DNA of 64,000 bases from Pseudomonadota bacterium. GTDB taxonomy: Bacteria; Pseudomonadota; Alphaproteobacteria; Caulobacterales; Aquidulcibacteraceae. The DNA lies in assembly GCA_020161405.1 (NCBI GenBank), contig JAIUOD010000001.1, positions 806,001 to 870,000 on the forward strand, given 5' to 3'. The translations under genes were made by a program, and so were the position numbers. Each line of letters begins with the position of its first letter. The stretch's first letter is position 1. The notes under the pieces are model-generated. The model was given only the letters and a program-made list of their open reading frames with translations. It did no database searches and was not told the origin of the DNA. This document shows positions 25,585-33,688 of the stretch, piece by piece.

Positions 25585-26703
25585 ATGACATTTGAAATTG
25601 ATGGTTTTATCGCAAAAGGTTTTGAACCTGTTTATGAGCAATTCAAAAAACATTTTGAAGAAGGCAAAGAAAATGGCGCCAGTTTTTGTGCGCAAATAGA
25701 AGGCGAAAATGTTATAAACCTATGGGGTGGTTTTACCGATCGTAACCAAACCAAAAAATGGCAAAATGATTCATTGGTTCAATTTTTTTCAACCACAAAG
25801 CCAATGGCTGCAATCGTAATTGCAATGCTACAAGATAGGGGCTTTTTGCATTTTGATGATGCAATTGGTGATTTATGGCCTGAATTTACCGTGCATGACA
25901 AAGAAGTTTCAATTGTACAGGCTTTATCGCATCAAGCGGGTGTATGCGGTTTCATAAATGAATTTGACCCTTTAAATTGGCTTGATTTACATAAAACCGC
26001 CGAATTAATCGCAGACCTTGAACCATTATGGCCACCATTAAGTGAATCGGGTTATCACCCCATGAATTATGGTTATATCGCTAATGAATTATGCTATCGG
26101 GTTTTAGGGCAAGATTTAGCGGATGTTTTCCACGCTGATATTACAAAACCACTTTCAATAGATTTTCAAATTGGCCTTCCTGTTGAATTGCAAAATCGCC
26201 ATGTTGAATTTACCCCTCCAAAAGAGCCACCAAATATGGGGCAAATGAACCCAATGAAGCGCGCCGCCTTTATGACCAAATGGGCAAGCCCGCCAAGAAT
26301 AGGTGCTGCGGCATTGGCGGCAAAAATCCCAAGCACAAATGGTTTTGGAACCTGCGAAGCAATGGCAAGCCTTTATGGAATTTTCGCCAATGATGGCTTT
26401 ATTAAAGGGCAAGAAATTATTTCAAAATCAACATTAGAAGATTTAACAAAATCACGCATTTTTGGCGATGATTTGGTTTTGAATTTTAAGGTCGATTGGG
26501 CAGCGGGCGTCATGCGCAATACCACCCAAACATTTGGCCCAAGCCTTGAAACAATGGGTCATGCAGGGCGGGGTGGTTCATGCGGTTTTGGTGATAAAAC
26601 CAAGCGTCTTTCGGTTGCTTATGCGCCCAATAAACATTCAAATGCGATTGTGGGTGATGAACGCGCAAAGGCACTTACCGATGTTCTTTATGATTGTTTA
26701 TAA
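25585..26703 (+). CDS. Serine beta-lactamase-fold esterase (EstB/class C-like)
   Basis: 372 aa in the beta-lactamase/transpeptidase-like family. The nucleophile motif Ser69-Thr-Thr-Lys72 is present, a Tyr-rich motif near residue 165 (MNYGYIAN) fits the second catalytic element, and a Gly-rich HAGRGG near residue 330 corresponds to the third. No signal peptide is seen, so it is a cytoplasmic esterase rather than a secreted beta-lactamase. Its last 6 bp overlap the convergent acetyltransferase gene. Confidence 0.8.
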   Translation: MTFEIDGFIAKGFEPVYEQFKKHFEEGKENGASFCAQIEGENVINLWGGFTDRNQTKKWQNDSLVQFFSTTKPMAAIVIAMLQDRGFLHFDDAIGDLWPEFTVHDKEVSIVQALSHQAGVCGFINEFDPLNWLDLHKTAELIADLEPLWPPLSESGYHPMNYGYIANELCYRVLGQDLADVFHADITKPLSIDFQIGLPVELQNRHVEFTPPKEPPNMGQMNPMKRAAFMTKWASPPRIGAAALAAKIPSTNGFGTCEAMASLYGIFANDGFIKGQEIISKSTLEDLTKSRIFGDDLVLNFKVDWAAGVMRNTTQTFGPSLETMGHAGRGGSCGFGDKTKRLSVAYAPNKHSNAIVGDERAKALTDVLYDCL

Positions 26704-27375
26704 TGGTTTTAGCACGCTTACATAAATATCTTGGCGAAGTTTAAAGCCAAGGCTTTCATAATTTTTAATGCCAATTTCATTCCATGCATAAACATGTAAA
26801 AATGGGATTTGACCGCGTGCCAAAATACGTTTTGTAACCAAATTTAAAAGATATTTACCCCATTTTTTGCCTTGAAAATCAGGGTGGGTAGCAAGTGCGG
26901 AAAGTTCACTATAGCCATCAATTTGCATTCTTTCACCCATCATACTTACAAGACGATTATTAATTTTTATACCAATAAATTTTGCCAATTCATTAGTGCG
27001 CGCAAAAAATGGCCCCGGTTTACAAAGTAGCGCAAGCTCATGCATTGCTTTGGCATCTTCTTGACCTAATTCGACCACCTCAATGTCATTTTGAATTTCA
27101 ACCTCATGGTCAAAAATCATCTGTTTGCAATGCGCAGTTTTTTCGAGGGTGAAATTTGTAAGCGGCTCAATAATTTTGGTTTCAAGCATCCAAAAACCAT
27201 CATCACCAATTTTTAATTTTGATAAATCATCAAATTCCGTTTGCGAATATTCTTCCAATGCCGCAAAAGCGGCAAAATCAGGATTAAACGCAATCGCCAT
27301 CCCATTTGATTGGGCAAGATATGATTGGCGCGATTTTAGTGCCGAATATGCAGGACGGTCGAGTTTAGTGTGCAT
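26698..27375 (-). CDS. GNAT-family N-acetyltransferase
   Basis: 225 aa. The C-terminal half (from about residue 130) is the GNAT domain: LSALATHPDFQGKKWGKYLLNLV (acetyl-CoA loop) and PFLHVYAWNEIGIKNYESLGF. The N-terminal ~110 residues are unassigned but resemble other FR47-type acetyltransferases. I start at the ATG (complement 27373-27375), which overlaps the ybgC stop by 11 bp and suggests translational coupling. The substrate is unknown. Confidence 0.78.
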   Translation of the reverse strand: MHTKLDRPAYSALKSRQSYLAQSNGMAIAFNPDFAAFAALEEYSQTEFDDLSKLKIGDDGFWMLETKIIEPLTNFTLEKTAHCKQMIFDHEVEIQNDIEVVELGQEDAKAMHELALLCKPGPFFARTNELAKFIGIKINNRLVSMMGERMQIDGYSELSALATHPDFQGKKWGKYLLNLVTKRILARGQIPFLHVYAWNEIGIKNYESLGFKLRQDIYVSVLKPL

Positions 27376-27832
27376 TATCTGATAAAAAAGGTTCCATCGT
27401 CTCAACAAAATCTTTTTGCGGCCTTACGGGGTTTCCTAGCATGTCGATTTGAACGGCGGTGACGTCATTGGTTGCTATTAAATCATCGCCGCGTGTAATC
27501 CATTGTTTAATGTGCATTCTTGCGCCTTTGATTTGTCCATATTCAGTGTGCACCAAGAGACTATCATCAATTCGTGCGGCCTTTTTATAGCGCACATCCA
27601 TTGCAATGACGGCAAAGGCCAAAGGTTTTTCACGTGCCGCCAGTTCGGTATGAATCACACCTGCGCAGCGTAAAAAATCGGTGCGCCCGCGTTCAAAATA
27701 GCGAATATAATTGGCATGATATACCACACCTGACATATCAGTATCTTCATAATAAATGCGCACAGGCAATTTATGAGTTTTACCCTCAAAACGCCCCGAA
27801 TATGCAATATCACTTGTCAAATAATTCCCCAT
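27365..27832 (-). CDS. ybgC: YbgC-type acyl-CoA thioesterase (Tol-Pal associated)
   Basis: 155 aa hotdog-fold 4-hydroxybenzoyl-CoA thioesterase family. The catalytic motif [31 protein letters not shown] is intact (Asp in YEDTDMSG, His in YHANY). It overlaps ruvB by 23 bp. In relatives ybgC leads into tolQRAB-pal; here it is followed only by the acetyltransferase and the cluster ends. The role may be in phospholipid or fatty acyl-CoA metabolism. Confidence 0.9.
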   Translation of the reverse strand: MGNYLTSDIAYSGRFEGKTHKLPVRIYYEDTDMSGVVYHANYIRYFERGRTDFLRCAGVIHTELAAREKPLAFAVIAMDVRYKKAARIDDSLLVHTEYGQIKGARMHIKQWITRGDDLIATNDVTAVQIDMLGNPVRPQKDFVETMEPFLSDNAH

Positions 27833-28835
27833 TATTCATTTTTAGTGTTGGAAGGCCAAATAATTCATAGGCACGGCTTGCGGCCATTCTACCGCGTGGT
27901 GTGCGCTGTATGAAGCCTTGTTGTAATAAATAAGGCTCGATAACATCTTCGACGCCATCCTTGGCCTCTGCAATTGCGGCAGCCAAGGTTTCAACCCCAA
28001 CGGGGCCGCCGCCATAAGTATCAACCAAAGCCTTTAAATAACGCCTATCGAGCATGTCCAAGCCATCGGGGTCAATATCAAGGCGTTCAAGGCCATGCGC
28101 CGCAACGCTTGCATCCAATGGTTTACCTAATGCATCAGCAAAATCGCGGACGCGGCGCAAAAGGCGCATGGCAATACGTGGCGTTCCGCGCGCGCGGCGC
28201 GCAATTTCAATCGCCCCATCGGGCGTCAAGTTCGCACCCAATTTTGCCGCCGCACGGCGCAAAATAAATACCAAATCATCGACATTATAAAAATCAAGCC
28301 GCGAAACAATGCCAAACCTATCACGCAAAGGCGATGATAAAAGGCCAGAGCGTGTGGTTGCGCCCACCAATGTAAAAGGTGACAAATCAATCCTGACTGA
28401 ACGCGCACTTGGCCCTTCGCCAATTACCAAATCAAGGGCATAATCTTCCATTGCAGGATATAGAATTTCCTCAACATTTGCCGCAAGTCTGTGAATTTCA
28501 TCAATGAAAAGCACGTCATTGGGTTCAAGATTGGTCAATAAAGCCGCCAAATCACCCGCCTTGGCAATAACGGGGCCAGATGTTGCTTTAAAACCCACAC
28601 CCAATTCACGCGCCACAATTTGCGCCAATGTGGTTTTGCCAAGCCCAGGGGGGCCAAAAAGTAAAAGGTGATCCATGGCGGATGCGCGCCCGCGCGCCGC
28701 TTTAACAAAAATCTCAAGATTGGCTTTAAGGTCTTTTTGACCGATAAATTCATCAAAACCCGATGGGCGAAGTGCCCTATCTGCGCCTTCGCCTTGTTTT
28801 TTTTCACCACTTAAAAGGCGTTCATCATCTTCCAT
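27810..28835 (-). CDS. ruvB: Holliday junction branch migration ATPase RuvB
   Basis: 341 aa AAA+ motor of RuvAB. Walker [12 protein letters not shown], Walker [10 protein letters not shown], sensor 1 [19 protein letters not shown] with the arginine finger, and sensor 2 [22 protein letters not shown] are all visible, followed by the C-terminal winged helix. It lies 2 bp after ruvA. Confidence 0.97.
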   Translation of the reverse strand: MEDDERLLSGEKKQGEGADRALRPSGFDEFIGQKDLKANLEIFVKAARGRASAMDHLLLFGPPGLGKTTLAQIVARELGVGFKATSGPVIAKAGDLAALLTNLEPNDVLFIDEIHRLAANVEEILYPAMEDYALDLVIGEGPSARSVRIDLSPFTLVGATTRSGLLSSPLRDRFGIVSRLDFYNVDDLVFILRRAAAKLGANLTPDGAIEIARRARGTPRIAMRLLRRVRDFADALGKPLDASVAAHGLERLDIDPDGLDMLDRRYLKALVDTYGGGPVGVETLAAAIAEAKDGVEDVIEPYLLQQGFIQRTPRGRMAASRAYELFGLPTLKMNNGELFDK

Positions 28836-28837
28836 AA

Positions 28838-29479
28838 TTACCTCTTAAGTTCTTTTAGTGCGAGTTTGACCAATTCGCCAAGTTTTGGCGTGCCTTCAAC
28901 ATTGGCAAGAGCATGTGCCACCGCACTCATGGCGTCGGTCCCCGCAAAGCCAAGGTTTTGCAAGGCTGAAATCGCCTCATTACGCAGACCCATATCGGCA
29001 ATTTCATTTGTCATTGGGGCAATATTATCAGTGGGAAAAATCGAATCAGTTGAAGTATCCGCACCGCCCATCATGCATGATGGTGGGGCGCGTCCTTTTA
29101 ATTCCAATACCAATCTTTGTGCCAGTTTTGGACCGACGCCCGATGCCCGTGAAACCGATGTTTTGTCACCAATTTCCACAGCTTGAATAATTTGATTTGG
29201 CGTCAAAATATCCAAAATTGCCAGTGCAACTTTCGCGCCAACACCAGAAACCTCTTGCAGGCGCACAAACCATGCACGCTCCAAATCACTTAGAAAGCCA
29301 AAAAGGCGCATGGAATCTTCGCGAACAATGGTTTCAATGAATAAAAATACCGCATCATTTTTGCGAATGCGCGACATATTACGATTGCCAAGATGCACCA
29401 AATAACCGACACCGCCAACTTCAATAATGGCGCGGTCATCATAAATCCCTTGAACAATACCTTTTAATGAACCTATCAT
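28838..29479 (-). CDS. ruvA: Holliday junction DNA-binding protein RuvA
   Basis: 213 aa. Domain I begins [29 protein letters not shown], domain II has the HhH motifs ([35 protein letters not shown]), and domain III (about 160-213) binds RuvB. RuvA tetramers hold the junction for RuvB and RuvC. It overlaps ruvC by 4 bp. Confidence 0.96.
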   Translation of the reverse strand: MIGSLKGIVQGIYDDRAIIEVGGVGYLVHLGNRNMSRIRKNDAVFLFIETIVREDSMRLFGFLSDLERAWFVRLQEVSGVGAKVALAILDILTPNQIIQAVEIGDKTSVSRASGVGPKLAQRLVLELKGRAPPSCMMGGADTSTDSIFPTDNIAPMTNEIADMGLRNEAISALQNLGFAGTDAMSAVAHALANVEGTPKLGELVKLALKELKR

Positions 29480-29985
29480 TTTGCCCTCACAATTGGGCTT
29501 GTGCGCATTGATGAATGGGCGATTGCCGCCGCCAATGCATCGGCGGCATCAATGCCAACATTGCCGCAAGTTGGTAAAAGTCGCCTAACCATAAAGCCAA
29601 TTTGATCCTTATCCGCCGTTCCCGTTCCCACCACAGCTTTTTTAATAAGGCGTGTGGCATATTCGTGAACTTCAAGTGATTTTATTTCAAGCGCAACCAT
29701 TGCCGCGCCGCGCGCCTGACCAAGTAGGATAGATGTGCGCGCCGAATTGGCAACAATGGTTTCCTCAATCGCCGCTTCATCGGGGCGATATTCGTCAATT
29801 ATTTCGGATAATTTGGTGAAAATCATGCCAAGGCGGAAAGATAATGTTGCGTCATTTGGGGGGGCAATTATGCCATGCGCAATATGGGAAATGCGGTTAT
29901 TTTGCGCATGAATTACGCCCCAACCCGTCCTTTGCAGGCCGGGGTCAATGCCAATAATCGTGACTTTGGATAAAAATTGCGCCAT
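29476..29985 (-). CDS. ruvC: Holliday junction resolvase RuvC
   Basis: 169 aa RNase H-fold endonuclease. The four acidic residues can be placed: Asp14 in IIGIDPGLQRTGWG, the Glu in AAIEETIV, and the C-terminal DAADALAAAIAH pair. First gene of the ruvC-ruvA-ruvB-ybgC operon, divergent from cobB with 51 bp between them. Confidence 0.96.
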   Translation of the reverse strand: MAQFLSKVTIIGIDPGLQRTGWGVIHAQNNRISHIAHGIIAPPNDATLSFRLGMIFTKLSEIIDEYRPDEAAIEETIVANSARTSILLGQARGAAMVALEIKSLEVHEYATRLIKKAVVGTGTADKDQIGFMVRRLLPTCGNVGIDAADALAAAIAHSSMRTSPIVRAK

Positions 29986-30036
29986 AATTCACCTTGCAAC
30001 AAATATGCGAACAAATCAAGAACCTAAAGCGGCGAT

Positions 30037-30741
30037 ATGAAAAAAGAATTAAGAAATATTGTTATTTTAACTGGCGCAGGTATTTCAGCTGAAAGCGGCC
30101 TTAAAACCTTTCGTGCTTCAGATGGATTATGGGAAGGGCATAGGATTGAGGATGTGGCAACGCCCGAAGCATACGAAAGAAATCCCGATTTAGTAAATGA
30201 ATTTTACAATGCGCGGCGCGCCCAATTAAAAGAGGTTGAACCAAATGCCGCGCACTTTGCCTTGGCAAAACTTGAAGAAAATTGGCCGTTTGATGTTTTA
30301 ATTGTCACCCAAAATGTTGATGATTTACATGAACGCGCAGGTAGTAAAAACCTTATTCACATGCATGGCGAATTGTTAAAATCACGCTGCACCGAAACCC
30401 AATTAGTAACAGATTGGCACCAAGATATTTTACCAGATACAATAAGCCCATATTCGAAAGAAGGAACACTTCGGCCACATATTGTTTGGTTTGGCGAAAT
30501 GCCTCTTGAAATGGGGCGCATTTATGATGCTTTGCGAAAATGTGATTTATTCATATCAATTGGCACATCAGGAAATGTCTATCCCGCCGCAGGTTTTGCA
30601 CAAGAAGCAAGGCGAAAAGGCGCGCATTGCGTTGAACTAAACCTCGAACCAAGCCTTAATGCCCATGATTTTCACGAAAGCGTGAATGGTTTAGCGGGGG
30701 AAATTGTTCCAAAATTTGTTGAGGGCTTATTGGCTAGCTAA
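30037..30741 (+). CDS. cobB: Sirtuin, NAD-dependent protein deacylase
   Basis: 234 aa, class III sirtuin. NAD-binding [34 protein letters not shown], catalytic His in [11 protein letters not shown] and the late [12 protein letters not shown] loop are intact. The Tyr and Arg of FYNARRAQL correspond to the residues that select succinyl- and malonyl-lysine in SIRT5 and E. coli CobB. Oddly, the zinc module has only one Cys (KSRC) and the second Cys cluster is replaced by a short ISPYSKEG stretch, so structural zinc binding appears lost. Its end overlaps the DUF1178 gene by 8 bp. Confidence 0.93.
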   Translation: MKKELRNIVILTGAGISAESGLKTFRASDGLWEGHRIEDVATPEAYERNPDLVNEFYNARRAQLKEVEPNAAHFALAKLEENWPFDVLIVTQNVDDLHERAGSKNLIHMHGELLKSRCTETQLVTDWHQDILPDTISPYSKEGTLRPHIVWFGEMPLEMGRIYDALRKCDLFISIGTSGNVYPAAGFAQEARRKGAHCVELNLEPSLNAHDFHESVNGLAGEIVPKFVEGLLAS

Positions 30742-31183
30742 CCCCTTTGTCACCCTTGGGATTTGCTAGAGGCGGTAATGGTGCAATCGGAATACCTTCT
30801 TCGATTAGTTCTTTGGCCTCTTTTGGGGTGGTTTCGCCATATATTGGGCGCTCATCGCTTTCACCATTATGGATTGCGCGCGCTTCAGTGGCGAAATTAT
30901 CGCCAACATAATCAAATTCTTTTTCAACTTTTTCGCGCCACCCTTTGAACATTTTTTGCAATTCTTCGGGGATTAATTGTTCATTGCCAAGGCTTGCGGG
31001 GATTGGCGCATCAGGCGCGCCCTTTTTTATTGCAGGTGCCATAATGGCTTTTTCAACATCATGCGTGCCACAATATGGGCATGAAACAAGGCCGCGTTCT
31101 CTTTGCGTGTCATAATCTTCGATGGATGGAAACCACGCCTCAAATTCATGCTTGGTGGCGCATTTAAGATTATATTTAATCAT
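30734..31183 (-). CDS. DUF1178 family protein with one CxxC zinc knuckle
   Basis: 149 aa, conserved in alphaproteobacteria, function unknown. The N-terminus [21 protein letters not shown] is the family hallmark, followed by a CPYCGT knuckle at about 35-40, an acidic middle and a Pro-rich tail ending [11 protein letters not shown]. It overlaps the upstream nitrilase gene by 4 bp in a grx-nit-DUF1178 operon conserved in related bacteria. Confidence 0.85.
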   Translation of the reverse strand: MIKYNLKCATKHEFEAWFPSIEDYDTQRERGLVSCPYCGTHDVEKAIMAPAIKKGAPDAPIPASLGNEQLIPEELQKMFKGWREKVEKEFDYVGDNFATEARAIHNGESDERPIYGETTPKEAKELIEEGIPIAPLPPLANPKGDKGVS

Positions 31184-31998
31184 GGCAAATCAAAATCTTT
31201 ATTCAAATTCCAAGCGGGGATTTTGCGGCGCGCTTCATTAACTTCTTCATGGTCAATTTGTGCAATTGCAAAGCCCGTTTCATCATTATCAATATGTGCG
31301 ATTATTTCACCCCAAGGATTAATAATCATTGAATGCCCAAAGGTTTGCCGCCCATCTTTGTGCATTCCACCTTGCGCGGGCGCAATTACATAGGCACTAT
31401 TTTCAATAGCCCTCGCCCGCAATAAGGTTTCCCAATGTGCGCGCCCTGTTGGCACGGTAAAGGCGGCAGGAATTGTTAAAAATTGCGCGCCATTTTGGCA
31501 AAGCATACGATAAAGCTCGGCAAAGCGCACGTCATAACAAATACTAAGGCCGATTTTGCCGAAATCAGTGTCTGCCAAGATCGCCCGATTGCCCGCCTCA
31601 TAGCTTCTGCTTTCCATCAATTCCATGCCATTGCCAAGATTGACGTCAAACAAATGAATTTTGTCATATTGGGCAATTAATGCGCCATTTTTATCAAATA
31701 ATAGGCTTCGATTTACCGCCTTTTGCCCTTCAATTTTAAAAAGCGCTGAACCAATTAAAAGCGTAATTCCCAATTCTTTTGCTAATTCGCTATATTTTGA
31801 ATATGCGCTTTCACCCCATTTAGGGCAGATTTGGGCGAATTTCTCGGGGTCGCGCTCTAATAAATTACTGCCTTCTGGTGTTGCAATGAATTGTGCGCCT
31901 TTTTTATGGGCGGCGCGCACTAATTCTGCCAATTGATTGAAGGCTTCAACTGGTTCGTTTGCTGTATTGGTTTGGATTATTGCGGCTTTGAATTTCAT
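31180..31998 (-). CDS. Nit1/Nit2-like carbon-nitrogen hydrolase (omega-amidase/deaminated glutathione amidase type)
   Basis: 272 aa nitrilase-superfamily enzyme. The triad Glu (ATPEGSNLL), Lys (YDKIHLFDV) and Cys (LSICYDVRFAELYR) is intact. The KIHLFDVN and SICYDVRF motifs are those of the Nit1/Nit2 branch, which repairs deaminated glutathione or hydrolyses 2-oxoglutaramate-like amides. Pairing with a glutaredoxin gene favours a glutathione-linked role, but this is an inference. Confidence 0.87.
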   Translation of the reverse strand: MKFKAAIIQTNTANEPVEAFNQLAELVRAAHKKGAQFIATPEGSNLLERDPEKFAQICPKWGESAYSKYSELAKELGITLLIGSALFKIEGQKAVNRSLLFDKNGALIAQYDKIHLFDVNLGNGMELMESRSYEAGNRAILADTDFGKIGLSICYDVRFAELYRMLCQNGAQFLTIPAAFTVPTGRAHWETLLRARAIENSAYVIAPAQGGMHKDGRQTFGHSMIINPWGEIIAHIDNDETGFAIAQIDHEEVNEARRKIPAWNLNKDFDLP

Positions 31999-32249
31999 GC
32001 GTTTAATAATGGGTCTAATTCACCTTGGGCATCAAGGGCATAAATATCATCACACCCGCCAACATGTTTTTCACCGATAAAAATTTGCGGAAAAGTGTTA
32101 CGACCCGATTTTTCATTCATTTCACGGCGCTTATTTGCGTCTGTCGCTGCCTCAATTTCAGTAATATTAGCGTGCTTTTGATTAAGAAGGCGAAGCGCCG
32201 CCACACAATAAGGGCAGCCGATTTTTGTATAGATTGTAACTTTTGCCAT
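31995..32249 (-). CDS. grxC: Glutaredoxin 3
   Basis: 84 aa. The dithiol active site is GCPYCVAAL (Cys12, Cys15), and the TFPQIFIGEKHVGGCDDIYAL segment supplies the cis-Pro and glutathione-binding GG(C)DD. It has an AAGGAGT ribosome site and is first in the grx-nit-DUF1178 operon; the adjoining comF seen in many relatives is missing. Confidence 0.93.
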   Translation of the reverse strand: MAKVTIYTKIGCPYCVAALRLLNQKHANITEIEAATDANKRREMNEKSGRNTFPQIFIGEKHVGGCDDIYALDAQGELDPLLNA

Positions 32250-32339
32250 TTAATACTCCTTATATTTATATATGGCGATAAAAAGTAAAAACAAAGCCCT
32301 AATGCTTGTAAAATTTAAAACTTTGGATAATTGGTATGT

Positions 32340-32894
32340 ATGCGCATTATTTCAGGCACTTTACGTGGTAAAATTCTTAAGTCACCCGATGGGCAAAATA
32401 CGCGCCCAACATCTGATAAAGCGCGCCAAGGCATTTTTAACATTATTGAACATTCGCCCATTTGTGATGGTATTGTCGGAAAAACCTTTCTTGATGTTTT
32501 TGCGGGTACGGGAGCATTTGGGCTTGAGGCAATGTCGCGCGGTGCAAAATCGGCATGCTTTATTGAAAAAGATAAAAACGCAATTTCGATTTTACGAGAA
32601 AACATAAAATCGTGCCGCGTAGAGAATTTCACACAAATAATTACCCAAGATGCCACAAAAATTGATAAAAAAATTGGGCAATTTGATATTATATTTCTTG
32701 ATCCACCTTATGAAAAAGGCCTTGTTAATTTGGCTTTGGTTAAATTGCTTGAATTTGATGCAATTGGTGAAAATACTCTAATAATAGCCGAACATAAAAA
32801 GGGCGAGAATATTGAAAGCCCCGCCCCATTAGAAATTTTACGTGAAGTAAATTATGGAATTAATGCCTTTAAACTAGCCAAGTTACAGGATTAG
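32340..32894 (+). CDS. rsmD: 16S rRNA (guanine-966-N2) methyltransferase RsmD
   Basis: 184 aa. The N-terminal MRIISGTLRGKILKSP and RPTSDKARQGIFNII precede the SAM motif DVFAGTGAFGLEAMSRGA and the catalytic DPPY (FLDPPYEKG). It methylates G966 of 16S rRNA. ATG 32340 is preferred to TTG 32331. Its 3' end overlaps a convergent membrane-protein gene by 26 bp. Confidence 0.94.
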   Translation: MRIISGTLRGKILKSPDGQNTRPTSDKARQGIFNIIEHSPICDGIVGKTFLDVFAGTGAFGLEAMSRGAKSACFIEKDKNAISILRENIKSCRVENFTQIITQDATKIDKKIGQFDIIFLDPPYEKGLVNLALVKLLEFDAIGENTLIIAEHKKGENIESPAPLEILREVNYGINAFKLAKLQD

Positions 32895-33246
32895 GCAAAG
32901 GTTTGTTTTCAAGCAAATATTTAAGGCCAATACCTGCGCGCAATAACCACCAAACAGTAAGAACAAAAATATAAGGCTTACCAAGTCCAATTGGCCAAAG
33001 CACAATTAAGCCTAATGCTAAAATAGCAATATAAATTAGAGAGCGCATTTGATATAGAAAGTGATTATCAAAGGCCGTTCCTTCATCACCTTTTTTTACA
33101 AGCGCCAAAATAAAGCCCAAAAGTGCCGTTATGCCGTTAAATGGCCCCAGCAGATAGAATATATAATTGGCAATTGCCACATCTTTGTCGTCCAATGCGG
33201 CAAGGTTGCTTTTTGGTTTTGGTTCAACTGGAATTTCGTCACTCAT
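32869..33246 (-). CDS. COG3671-type small membrane protein, copy 2
   Basis: 125 aa of unknown function. A Pro/Lys-rich N-terminus (about 20 residues) is followed by three hydrophobic segments: around residues 27-48 (NGITALLGFILAL), 68-88 and 90-110 (VLTVWWLLRAGIGLKYLL). It is clearly a paralogue of the gene just upstream (33260-33637), sharing the NLAA, PFNGIT, WWL-R-GLK-LL pattern. The two are 13 bp apart and co-oriented, so this is a tandem duplication. Confidence 0.72.
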   Translation of the reverse strand: MSDEIPVEPKPKSNLAALDDKDVAIANYIFYLLGPFNGITALLGFILALVKKGDEGTAFDNHFLYQMRSLIYIAILALGLIVLWPIGLGKPYIFVLTVWWLLRAGIGLKYLLENKPLPNPVTWLV

Positions 33247-33259
33247 GATATATTCCCTT

Positions 33260-33637
33260 CTATATCAAATAAGTATCAGGGTTAGAAATGGGATTGCCAT
33301 CGAGCAGGGTTTTAAGACCAACAACACTTCTTATAAGCCACCAAATAAAAATCGCCGCATAAAGCAAAAGCCCAAGACCCAATAAGAAAATCAATGGAAA
33401 TGCTATTATGCAACCAACCAAACCAACCCAAAAAGTATTAATCTGATAGGTTAAATGGCTTTCGTAAATTGTGCCCTTGGCATCATCACGCTTTAAATAT
33501 GCGATTACAATTGATGCAAGACCCGTAATGCCATTAAATGGCGCAAGAAGATTTAAACAATAATTTGCCAATACGGCATCTTTATTTTCAAATGCTGCAA
33601 GATTTGATGCAGGTTTTGGTTCTAATTCATCGCTCAT
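33260..33637 (-). CDS. COG3671-type small membrane protein, copy 1
   Basis: 125 aa paralogue of the next gene. It has the same short acidic/Pro-rich N-terminus and the same number of hydrophobic segments, with the NCLNLLAPFNGITGLA start of the first helix and the IFIWWLIRSVVGLKTLL end. Length is identical to copy 2, but identity is modest, so the duplication is old or the copies have diverged in function. Homologues are annotated only as uncharacterised membrane proteins. Confidence 0.72.
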   Translation of the reverse strand: MSDELEPKPASNLAAFENKDAVLANYCLNLLAPFNGITGLASIVIAYLKRDDAKGTIYESHLTYQINTFWVGLVGCIIAFPLIFLLGLGLLLYAAIFIWWLIRSVVGLKTLLDGNPISNPDTYLI

Positions 33638-33688
33638 GGCAAACCCCTATAGGTCATTATGTGGCGATGAATTGAAAAAATTCAAGCG

